In this document: positions 25,457 to 33,238 of the stretch, in pieces
Position numbering within the stretch: the stretch's first letter is position 1
Layout of the letters: every line of letters begins with the position of its first letter
DNA from: Oceaniglobus ichthyenteri
GTDB taxonomy: Bacteria; Pseudomonadota; Alphaproteobacteria; Rhodobacterales; Rhodobacteraceae
Direction: 5' to 3'
Assembly: GCF_003057885.1 (NCBI RefSeq)
Contig: NZ_QAGK01000021.1
Coordinates: forward strand, 1-37,214
DNA length: 37,214 nucleotides
Notes under the pieces: model-generated
What the model was told of the DNA's origin: nothing
The model's database searches: none
Seen by the model: only the letters and a program-made list of their open reading frames with translations
Position numbers and translations under genes: made by a program

Positions 25457-27442
25457 TTAAGCGATATGCACAACCGGATGCGCGGGGGCCCCTGTGCCCG
25501 TGCCGCGCGCCCCGGTTTTGGGGCAAATCCATTCGCCCCCCTTGGGCAAATCGGCGCCCGATGCAAACACGCGCAACACCTGACCTGCAGCGTTGCGCAA
25601 GGCCGGTGTGTCGCCGTCTTGTGCGTGCCAATCATCCGCCCCAAGGGCCAGCATCAGCGTTGAAATCAGTTCCGACCCGATGCGCGGGTTGAACCGGCGA
25701 TCAACCAATCCGGCGCGGGTGAAATAGCCCCGATCGGCATCATCCAGCGTATCCAGAACCACATCCACCCCATGCCCGACCCCGGCCAAAACCGTTTCAC
25801 CAAAGCGCAGGGCATTGGCCGTGGCATCGCCAAATTCCTCGGCGGGGCTGGCCTCGGTCGATTTGACGTATAGCACCGGCGCCAACCCCGATGCCGATGC
25901 AAATTCGCCAAGCGCCCGCGCCGTGACCCAAGGCGAGGCACTGCGCGAAATGGTGAATTGCACCGCGTCGATCAGGCCGGGGTTTTGGGCGGCAAAGGCG
26001 CTCAGCTCGTCCATTTCGCCCAGGGTAAATCCATGACTGATCAGGTGGTTGAACCGCGCACCGGTGTGTTTGGCCGCATCGGTGCGGTTGACCCGCGACA
26101 GGCACAACGACACGCCCGTGTCAGATTTCAGCGCCTTGATATCGGGGATCAACCCCGCCACATCGTTCCAGCCCAAAACCAGTTCAAGCCGCGCAATCAA
26201 CCCGGCGTGATCTTTCAACAGCGCCGCCTCGGCGGGGTTGGGCATACCATAGAGATACACCTGAAACCTATGGCCCACCCCACACATCAGCTCCATCCGC
26301 CGCCGGGTGGTGGCATCGGCCAGATCCTGAACAGGCACCCGCAACCCGCGCAGGCCCATTTCCCATAATGCCATCACCGGATAATCATTGCGCGCGATCT
26401 TGCGGCGAAACTCATCCACCGCGCCCGAGGGCGCCACGCTTAACTCTTCGGCCCAGGCATGGCGCATATCCACCGCAATGCCGGCGCGCAGCGCGGTTTT
26501 GACATGGGGGCGGGCGACGATATCGGGGGCCTTTTCATCGCCCTCGGCCAGGGTCGCGCCGTTGCTGCGATGATACCGGGCGACATGGCCGGTTTCATGC
26601 ACATCCAGGGTCAAAAACCCCAGCTTGGCCGCATCGTTGCGCCCTTTTTGATCGCCCCCCTCAATGCGGTACATTTCGGAATAATCGTGGCGCACGAAAC
26701 AGGTGGACGGGGTGACATAATATTCGGTTTCGCCAATCAGATCGTACCAGAAATTATGCACATGGGCGCTGAACAACGCCTCGGGCTTGTGGGTGCGGAT
26801 CAAATCCAACATCCAGCCGCGCCCCGGTTCGTCAATGTTGTCATAACTGCCCGGCTCGTCCTGGCGGGTGATATAGGGCGGATAATGGCTGAACAGAAAC
26901 ATCCGCGCGCCGCTGTGTTCTTGCATATACCCTTCCAGCCAGGCCGCCTGCTGCGCCTCGGCCGGATCGCCGGAATTGATCAGCGGTGAATTGATCACGA
27001 TGAAATGGCAATCCTCATGGGTGATGGCATAATAATCCTTGCCGAAATGTTGGCGGTACAGGGCGATAAATTCACCGTTCACCATGCCCGCAGGCATCCA
27101 GCTGACCGGTTTGTCGCCGATATCGTGATTGCCCGGCACCAGATGCAGCGGTGCGCGCAATTCTTTGGCCAGGTCGTGAAAATTCTCGGCAGCAGGCCCA
27201 TAGCTGGGCAGTTCGGGCACCGGATTGATCATATCGCCCAGATGGATGATGAACGCCGGATCGACCCTGTTGATCTGCGAAAATACATGGCGCGCGCGCG
27301 GATTTGCCTCGGCGTTGGCGGGATAGGGCGAGGCGGAAAAATCCTCTTTTTCGTTCACATGGGTGTCAGAGACAATCGATACCCTGAAAAGGATGGGGCC
27401 GTCGGGGCGTTTGTTCTGAAAAGACGGGGCGCGCGTTGCCAT
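25457..27442 (-). CDS. Calcineurin-like metallophosphoesterase with unknown C-terminal domain
   Basis: A 661-residue protein from ATG 27442 after AGGAGA; an upstream extension is not needed. Residues about 18-235 are a metallophosphoesterase with all metal motifs: Asp26-x-His28, Gly69-Asp70, Gly104-Asn105-His106-Asp107, His186 and His227-x-His229. Residues about 330-640 are unlike any family I recognise; repeated strand-helix segments with conserved-looking ends (LMCGVGHRFQVYLYG, LVLGWNDVAGLIPDIKA, DAVQFTISRSAS) suggest a TIM-barrel-like domain. No signal peptide seen. It is minus strand, between the aldehyde dehydrogenase and the crotonase. Confidence 0.85.
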   Translation of the reverse strand: MATRAPSFQNKRPDGPILFRVSIVSDTHVNEKEDFSASPYPANAEANPRARHVFSQINRVDPAFIIHLGDMINPVPELPSYGPAAENFHDLAKELRAPLHLVPGNHDIGDKPVSWMPAGMVNGEFIALYRQHFGKDYYAITHEDCHFIVINSPLINSGDPAEAQQAAWLEGYMQEHSGARMFLFSHYPPYITRQDEPGSYDNIDEPGRGWMLDLIRTHKPEALFSAHVHNFWYDLIGETEYYVTPSTCFVRHDYSEMYRIEGGDQKGRNDAAKLGFLTLDVHETGHVARYHRSNGATLAEGDEKAPDIVARPHVKTALRAGIAVDMRHAWAEELSVAPSGAVDEFRRKIARNDYPVMALWEMGLRGLRVPVQDLADATTRRRMELMCGVGHRFQVYLYGMPNPAEAALLKDHAGLIARLELVLGWNDVAGLIPDIKALKSDTGVSLCLSRVNRTDAAKHTGARFNHLISHGFTLGEMDELSAFAAQNPGLIDAVQFTISRSASPWVTARALGEFASASGLAPVLYVKSTEASPAEEFGDATANALRFGETVLAGVGHGVDVVLDTLDDADRGYFTRAGLVDRRFNPRIGSELISTLMLALGADDWHAQDGDTPALRNAAGQVLRVFASGADLPKGGEWICPKTGARGTGTGAPAHPVVHIA

Positions 27443-27711
27443 GAACAGGTCTCCTGAATGGGGCGTCCTGCCTTGGATCAGCGACATGGACAGCGGGATG
27501 AGGGCGCATGAACGTTTCACACACGGCCCCCTCGCACCGCAGCCTAGGCAGCCGCCCCCGCAAGGCAAGAAGATTTTTGGCGCCGGTGCGGCAACGCAGA
27601 CCTGTTGCCCGAACGCGCGGGGAATGGCACACAAACAAGGATCAGGCGCAGGCGCGCGCGGCCCTCACGGCGGGGCCGGTCATATAAAACGCTCAGAGAA
27701 CTGGAAAACCG
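27443..27711. promoter_or_regulatory. Divergent promoter region, phosphoesterase/crotonase
   Basis: A 269-bp gap between two divergent genes must hold both promoters. I see no clear dyad operator, RNA or small gene. Confidence 0.4.
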
Positions 27712-28446
27712 ATGGCAGTCACTTATGAATCCCGCGATGGCATTGCGATCATCACGATTGACCGGGCAGAAAAGCATAACGCAATCAACCGCGCGGTGTG
27801 TCAGGGGCTGTTGGACGCCTGGGAGCGTTTCGCACGCGACGATGACAAAGTCGCCGTTCTGACCGGCGCGGGCGATCAGGCGTTCTGTGTCGGGGCCGAT
27901 CTGAAGGATTTTCCCGGCGAAATCTGGCAGGCCCTGCCCAACCTTGCGGTGCCCTGCGACAAACCCATCATCGCGGCGATCAGCGGTTATGCCGTGGGGG
28001 CGGGGTGCAGCCTGGCGTTATATTCCGATATGATCGTGGCCAGCGACACCGCCAGCTTTATCTATCCCGAAGGCAAGGTCGGGATATTTCAGGGCATCAT
28101 GGGCGGTTTTCCCAAAAAGATGCCTTATAACGTCGGGCTGGAATGGGCGCTGACGGGGGATCCGATGAGCGCACAGCGCGCCTATGATATCGGTTTTGTA
28201 AACAAGGTCTGTACGCCGGGCACGCAACGCGATGTCGCGCTGGAACTGGCCGGTAAAATCGCCACCAAAGCGCCGCTTGTGGTGCAGGGGTTGAAAAACG
28301 TCGCCCTGCAAACCCTTCCGCGCAGCCCGATGGATGATTTTTATCCGCAAAAGCGCCGGCTTGATACCATCGCCAACAGCGAAGACGCCAAGGAAGGCGT
28401 CAGCGCCTTTGCACAAAAGCGCCGCCCGGATTTTCAGGGGCGATAA
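27712..28446 (+). CDS. Enoyl-CoA hydratase/isomerase (crotonase) family, atypical active site
   Basis: A 244-residue crotonase-fold protein. Oxyanion-hole segments CVGADLKDF (59-67) and SGYAVGAGC (91-99) are normal. Of the two hydratase glutamates of rat ECH, the first (Glu144, in GGGCE) is Ser100 here; the second (Glu164) is kept as Glu120 in YPEGK. With a single Glu it may be an isomerase, hydrolase or other crotonase rather than a simple hydratase. It converges with tctA. Confidence 0.88.
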   Translation: MAVTYESRDGIAIITIDRAEKHNAINRAVCQGLLDAWERFARDDDKVAVLTGAGDQAFCVGADLKDFPGEIWQALPNLAVPCDKPIIAAISGYAVGAGCSLALYSDMIVASDTASFIYPEGKVGIFQGIMGGFPKKMPYNVGLEWALTGDPMSAQRAYDIGFVNKVCTPGTQRDVALELAGKIATKAPLVVQGLKNVALQTLPRSPMDDFYPQKRRLDTIANSEDAKEGVSAFAQKRRPDFQGR

Positions 28447-28455
28447 ACGCCCCGG

Positions 28456-28480
28456 TCCGGGGGCCGGTCCGGCCCCCGGA
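28456..28480. terminator. Bidirectional hairpin between crotonase and tctA
   Basis: Perfect 10-bp arms tccgggggcc (28456-28465) and ggcccccgga (28471-28480) around ggtcc, in the 40-bp gap between convergent genes. No long T-run, but position and strength support a shared terminator. Confidence 0.7.
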
Positions 28481-28486
28481 TATGTC

Positions 28487-30022
28487 TCAGCCCGCCGTGC
28501 CCTTGGCTGCCTTTTCCGCCGCCTTGCCCCGTTCGCGTTTCTGGCGCGCCTCTCTGAGGGTCGATCTGATGATCAGCACGACGGAAACCGCCGTCAGGCA
28601 CCAGAACAGGATCGTGATCGGACCCCGGGCAAAGATTTCAAAATCGCCCCGTGACATCAGCATCGATTGTCGGAAACTGTTTTCCAGCATCGGCCCAAGA
28701 ATGAAGGCAATCAGGAACGGGGCCGCCGGAAACCGCAACAGCAGCATGACATAGCCCACAACCCCCATCACCAGCATCACCGCAACGTCAAAGATCGAGT
28801 TGTTGATCGCAAAAACGCCGAAAATACACAAAACCAGAACCCCGGGAAACAGCAGGTTGGCCGGCACATCGGCAATATAGCGAAACGCCCGAATGGCCAC
28901 CGATCCGATGATCAAAAGCAGGAAGGAACTGGCGATCAGCCCAAGGAACAGGGCATAGACGATATCGGCATTGTTCTGAAACAACAGCGGCCCGGGTGTG
29001 AGGTTATGCACCATGAACGCGCCGATGATGATCGCGGTGATCACATCGCCCGGAATCCCCAGCGACAACAGCGGGATCAGCGTGGCACCGGCCACGCCGT
29101 TATTGCCCGCCTCGGCGGCGGCCACGCCTTCCAATTCGCCCTTGCCGAACTTGTCGCGGTTGGGCGAGGCGCGCCGCGCCTCGGAATAGGACAGGAATGC
29201 CGAAGGTGCCGCGCCAATACCGGGAATGGCCCCCATGAACACCCCGATGGCACTGCCCCGAAAAATCGATTTCAGGCAGCGTTTGAAATCGAACCAGCTT
29301 AGCTTGGAATAGCCGATGGTCCTGACCTGAAGGTCTTTATGCCCGGGATTGCGGATATATGAAATGATCTCGGGCAGGGCGAACAGCCCGATTAGAACCG
29401 CCACGAAATTCAGCCCGCCGCGCATGTCGATCGACCCAAAGGTGAACCGTTCGGTCCCGCCGATGAAATCCAGCCCGATGGTTGACAGCAACAGCCCCAG
29501 CGTGGCCGCCACGACCCCCTTGAGCAGACTGTCGCCCGACACCCCGGCAATGATGGTCAGGGAAAAGAAGATCAGCGTGAACATTTCCGGCGGACCGAAA
29601 TTCAACGCAAACGAGGCCAGCCAGGCGGCAAAGACGATCAGCGAAATGTTCGAGATGAAATCAGCCAGGCACGAGGCATAAAGCGCCATCGACAGGGCTT
29701 CGCCCGCGCGGCCCTGTTCGGCCAGGGGATATCCGTCAAGCACCGTCGCCGATGAGGCCGGCGTGCCCGGTGTCTTGATCAAAATCGCCGGAATAGATCC
29801 GCCAAAGATGCCGCCCTTGTACACGCCCAACAGCAGCAAAATCCCGAAAATCGGCTGAAGCGCAAAGGTGAACGGCAGGGTCAGCGCCACCGCCATGGTG
29901 GCCGACATGCCCGGAATTGCCCCCGCCACCACGCCAATGAACACGCCAAGCGCCAGAAACAAAAGGCTTTGCCATTGCGCGACCAGAATAAAACCGGCGC
30001 TAAGAGCTTCGACAAACGTCAT
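28487..30022 (-). CDS. tctA: Tripartite tricarboxylate transporter, large permease TctA
   Basis: A 511-residue inner-membrane protein of the TctA family with about 11-12 helices and the glycine-rich repeats GVVAGAIPGMSATMAVAL and GVFMGAIPGIGAAPSAF. It uses an ion gradient to import a carboxylate delivered by TctC. The start overlaps tctB by four bases (ATGA). Confidence 0.95.
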   Translation of the reverse strand: MTFVEALSAGFILVAQWQSLLFLALGVFIGVVAGAIPGMSATMAVALTLPFTFALQPIFGILLLLGVYKGGIFGGSIPAILIKTPGTPASSATVLDGYPLAEQGRAGEALSMALYASCLADFISNISLIVFAAWLASFALNFGPPEMFTLIFFSLTIIAGVSGDSLLKGVVAATLGLLLSTIGLDFIGGTERFTFGSIDMRGGLNFVAVLIGLFALPEIISYIRNPGHKDLQVRTIGYSKLSWFDFKRCLKSIFRGSAIGVFMGAIPGIGAAPSAFLSYSEARRASPNRDKFGKGELEGVAAAEAGNNGVAGATLIPLLSLGIPGDVITAIIIGAFMVHNLTPGPLLFQNNADIVYALFLGLIASSFLLLIIGSVAIRAFRYIADVPANLLFPGVLVLCIFGVFAINNSIFDVAVMLVMGVVGYVMLLLRFPAAPFLIAFILGPMLENSFRQSMLMSRGDFEIFARGPITILFWCLTAVSVVLIIRSTLREARQKRERGKAAEKAAKGTAG

Positions 30023-30510
30023 GGCAGCCTCACGAACTGGCCTTGCGGAATGGCAACTCCGGCGACCTTGCTGAAAAAGAAATAAAGCCCAAGGGGCAGA
30101 ACCACGCCCACAACAAGACCCAGGATCAGATGCTTTGAATTGCTCATCAGCACCAGCAGGATAAACGTCACCATGCAGACCCAGACCATGCCAAACACCG
30201 GCAGCGCAAAATATGCACCCATCAAAATGGCGGCCAGCCCGGCAAGGCGCATCAGCTCGGGTGGGCTGGCGGTCTGACTGTCGACAATCACGTCAGGGGG
30301 GGGCGGGGTCATCGCCGCGCGCAGGGTCATCGCCGCACCACACAACAGCATTATCCAGCAGATGATCTTTGGCCAGAAACTGGGCGCCAGGGCCCTTAAC
30401 GGCGGGCGCTGGGGCAGCGCAACATAGGCCGGGATCAACCACCACAAGGTAAGAGCAGACAGCGCCATGACGCCAAGTCCGATCATCAATTCAAAACGTC
30501 GCGAAAGCAT
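30019..30510 (-). CDS. tctB: Tripartite tricarboxylate transporter, small permease TctB
   Basis: A 163-residue membrane protein with four predicted helices, typical of TctB. ATG 30510 follows GGAG. It overlaps tctA and is separated from tctC by 194 bp that contain a hairpin. Confidence 0.88.
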   Translation of the reverse strand: MLSRRFELMIGLGVMALSALTLWWLIPAYVALPQRPPLRALAPSFWPKIICWIMLLCGAAMTLRAAMTPPPPDVIVDSQTASPPELMRLAGLAAILMGAYFALPVFGMVWVCMVTFILLVLMSNSKHLILGLVVGVVLPLGLYFFFSKVAGVAIPQGQFVRLP

Positions 30511-30536
30511 ATGATCTCCGTTGCGGGTTGGCGCAT

Positions 30537-30552
30537 TTCGGCCGGGGCCGAA
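30537..30552 (-). terminator. Hairpin between tctC and tctB
   Basis: Arms ttcggc (30537-30542) and gccgaa (30547-30552) close a 4-base loop in the 194-bp tctC-tctB gap. It probably lets the binding protein be made in excess. The rest of the gap shows no gene. Confidence 0.4.
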
Positions 30553-30704
30553 GGATCGAAAAACAAGGCAGCACAGTCGGGTACACAGGCCCGGGATCTG
30601 TTGTGGGTCTTCCCGCGTCGTGTTGTGTGTGACGGTGCTGCATCATATGTCAAAACCATGCCCCACAGCCCCGAACCGGGCCATGGGACAGGGCAGGGTT
30701 CAGA

Positions 30705-31688
30705 TCACTTGATTTCCAGATCCAGTTCAACAACCAGACGGCGGAAGCTGTCATAGGCGCTGCTGACGAATTCCACCGACTCCTCGGGTGACATCAACTC
30801 AACGATCGAACCGCCCGATGTCATGTATTTCAGGAACGCTTCGTCCTCGACGGCGGCGGCCAGCCATTCGGCCCATTTTCCGGCGGCTTCATCGGTCAGA
30901 TCGGCGGGGCCTGCAATGCCGGTCCAGCCGACAAGCGCCTTGAGATCGGGCTTGCCCAACTCATCCACGGTGGGCGCGTCAAAGCCATCGATACGCTTTG
31001 AGGATGTGACAAGCAGCGGCACCATCTGGCCGCTGTCGACAAACGGCGCGGCGGGCGACGTGCTGCCGCAATAAAAATCCGATGTGCCCTGCAACACCGC
31101 CGTCAGGGCCTGGCCATCACCCTCGGTCGGGATGTGGATGACATTCTGCGACAGGTTTTCGACGCCAAACGCCTCAAGCACCATCAGCGGGCCGAAATGG
31201 GGCAATGTGCCCACGCCTGCCGAGCTGAACAAAACCTGGCCGGGGTTCTCGTTGACCTTGGTGATCAGCTCTTCAATGGTGGTGATGCCGGAATTGCTGT
31301 TGACGACACAGGCGACGGGGTTGATTTCGTAAATGCCGACAAAGCGGAATTCATCCACCGTATAGGGCAGTTTCGGGTTCATCGCCGGGTTCACCGTGTG
31401 CGATCCGACCCGCGCCACCAACATCGTATAGCCATCACCATCGGCGTCGCGCACGGCAACCGATCCGATTGCGCCGCCCGCGCCGGTTCTGTTGGACAGA
31501 ACGGTGGGCTGGGGCATGTGTTTGGTCAATGCCGTTGACAGCGCGCGCGCCGACAGATCGCTGGCGCCACCGGGGCCATAGGGAATGACCACCTGGATCG
31601 GACGATCAGGGTATTCAGCAGCGGCCGGTGCGGCCAGAGCCGTTGCGCAGGCAGCACCCATCGTCAGGGCTATAAGGGTCTTTTTCAT
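30705..31688 (-). CDS. tctC: Tripartite tricarboxylate transporter binding protein TctC
   Basis: A 327-residue periplasmic binding protein. ATG 31688 follows GGAGGAG and opens a signal peptide (MKKTLIALTMGAACATALAAPAAA). The mature start YPDRPIQVVIPYGPGGASD and the NRTGAGGAIGS loop are TctC/Bug hallmarks; this fold binds mono- and dicarboxylates. Substrate cannot be read from sequence. It is the first gene of tctCBA, divergent from the acyl-CoA operon, so it probably imports that operon's substrate. Confidence 0.94.
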   Translation of the reverse strand: MKKTLIALTMGAACATALAAPAAAEYPDRPIQVVIPYGPGGASDLSARALSTALTKHMPQPTVLSNRTGAGGAIGSVAVRDADGDGYTMLVARVGSHTVNPAMNPKLPYTVDEFRFVGIYEINPVACVVNSNSGITTIEELITKVNENPGQVLFSSAGVGTLPHFGPLMVLEAFGVENLSQNVIHIPTEGDGQALTAVLQGTSDFYCGSTSPAAPFVDSGQMVPLLVTSSKRIDGFDAPTVDELGKPDLKALVGWTGIAGPADLTDEAAGKWAEWLAAAVEDEAFLKYMTSGGSIVELMSPEESVEFVSSAYDSFRRLVVELDLEIK

Positions 31689-31861
31689 CTTTTCTCCTCC
31701 CAAGTTTGATATTGTGCCGGACGTTGCCGACAGTCGTCCTTATGCGAACCCCGGTTCAGGAACCGGACGGATCAGCATGTCTTTACAGATCGGCACAGGG
31801 GCGGGGCGTGTGGGTGTTTTTCCACCCCCCACATCCGTTTTGCGAATCTGTATTTGATTTT

Positions 31862-31871
31862 TTGTATACAA
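31862..31871. promoter_or_regulatory. TTGTATACAA dyad, GntR/FCD-like operator
   Basis: A perfect 10-base palindrome fitting the TNGT-NN-ACNA pattern of GntR (FadR subfamily) sites, 174 bases before the tctC start on the minus strand. No GntR gene is in the molecule, so a chromosomal regulator would be needed. Confidence 0.45.
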
Positions 31872-31958
31872 TTCGCTGCCGATACCCGCCCCCCGGCGGG
31901 CAAAGGTTTTGAAGCGGGCGCAGACAAAACCAATGCCCCGGCTCAGCCTCCCGTCCTT

Positions 31959-31979
31959 GGTAATCATGATCTGATTACC
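31959..31979. promoter_or_regulatory. GGTAATCA-N5-TGATTACC perfect dyad
   Basis: Exact 8-base arms (31959-31966 and 31972-31979) around TGATC. Central in the divergent region, it looks like a dimeric regulator site controlling both operons. The family of the regulator is unknown. Confidence 0.5.
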
Positions 31980-32409
31980 TGAACCCACGCGCCGTCCCCC
32001 TGCCATTTGCAACCTGTCAACAACGGCATACGCCCCGGGTTTTGTCTGCTCATCCCGCAAGATTTGCTCTCCCTTTGTGAGATAGTGCAATTTAGATCTA
32101 TCCTGTTCAAGCAAAATAGATTTGCCCTGATGACTGGCGTCTGATCCCGCCTGCCGGGCTCTTGCCGGGCGGGCAAACAGCACGGCGCATTTTGGATCGG
32201 GCCGCATTTGGGTCTTGAAACCTCGGACAAATTGTACACGATCCACCTGCGACGTTTTCGCGCCGCCCCTGAAACGGTCCACAAGGGCGTGCCACCCTCA
32301 TCAAACGGGATGTGCGGCCGCTGAACAGGATTGATGTGATATTGCCTCATCCGGGGCGTGATCTGACCGCGTGCTCCGGTAAATTCTGAACGATGGAAGT
32401 GACAATAAA

Positions 32410-33183
32410 ATGACGGATCTGGTACTTGAGACACGCCCCTTTGACGGTGTCGTATTGCTGACGATCAATCGCCCCGAGGCGCGCAATGCGCTCAACACTG
32501 CGTTGCGTCATGAACTTACCGACAAGATCGGCGCGCTTGGCCGGGATGACAGCGTGCGCTGCATTGTCATGACCGGCGACAACAAGGCATTCATGGCCGG
32601 GGCCGACATCAAGGAAATGCTGCCAAAGGGCACCGCCGAAATCACCCAGTCCAATGTGCGCCGCCTGTGGGCGATCATTGCCGATCTGCCCAAACCTCTG
32701 ATTGCGGCGGTCAATGGCGTGGCCTTTGGCGGGGGCTGCGAACTGGCCATGCATGCCGATATCATCGTCGCCGGGGAAGGCGCGAAATTCGGCCAGCCCG
32801 AGGTGACGGTGGGCGTCATGCCCGGCGGTGGCGGCACCCAACGCCTGCTGCGCGCGGTCGGCAAATTCAAGACGATGAAAATGGTGCTGACCGGTGAACC
32901 GGTATCCGGGCGCGATGCGTTCGAAATGGGTCTGGCCAGCGAAGTCGTGGCCGATGACACGGTTTTGCCCCGCGCTCTGGAAATCGCACAGCGCATTGCC
33001 GCCCTGCCGCCCCTGGCCGTGCGCCGGATCAAAGAGGTGGTGCTGGCGGGCGAAGACACCAGCCTGGCCGCCGGTCTGATGCTGGAGCGGCGCACCTTTG
33101 ACACCTTGTTTGACACCGCCGACAAAGTCGAAGGCATGACCGCCTTTGCCGAAAAGCGCCCGCCAAAGTTTACCGGCCGCTAA
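32410..33183 (+). CDS. Enoyl-CoA hydratase
   Basis: A 257-residue crotonase with both hydratase glutamates, Glu111 in FGGGCELAM and Glu131 in FGQPEVTVG, and PGGGGTQRLLRAVG; a true 2-enoyl-CoA hydratase giving 3-hydroxyacyl-CoA. First gene of the rightward operon; the synthetase follows 55 bp later. It would act on the product of the GcdH-like enzyme. Confidence 0.93.
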   Translation: MTDLVLETRPFDGVVLLTINRPEARNALNTALRHELTDKIGALGRDDSVRCIVMTGDNKAFMAGADIKEMLPKGTAEITQSNVRRLWAIIADLPKPLIAAVNGVAFGGGCELAMHADIIVAGEGAKFGQPEVTVGVMPGGGGTQRLLRAVGKFKTMKMVLTGEPVSGRDAFEMGLASEVVADDTVLPRALEIAQRIAALPPLAVRRIKEVVLAGEDTSLAAGLMLERRTFDTLFDTADKVEGMTAFAEKRPPKFTGR

Positions 33184-33238
33184 CCCCGCCCCGATTTTCC
33201 GCACAAGCCCCGACAGCGCCACAAGGCAGGAGCACGCC

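Larger units (their letters stand above)
31689..32409. promoter_or_regulatory. Long divergent control region, tctC / acyl-CoA operon
   Basis: About 720 bp without a convincing gene, drained of G+C in places (31840-31870, 32060-32130). It contains two strong dyads (listed apart), a CCCGCC-CCCC-GGCGGG hairpin at 31885-31900 and the promoters of two divergent units. Minus-strand ORFs across it have no recognisable family or ribosome site. Confidence 0.6.

Noticed and set aside
31740-32282. 180-residue minus-strand ORF in the divergent control region
   Set aside because: No ribosome site or family; it crosses both candidate operators, so regulatory DNA is the better explanation.
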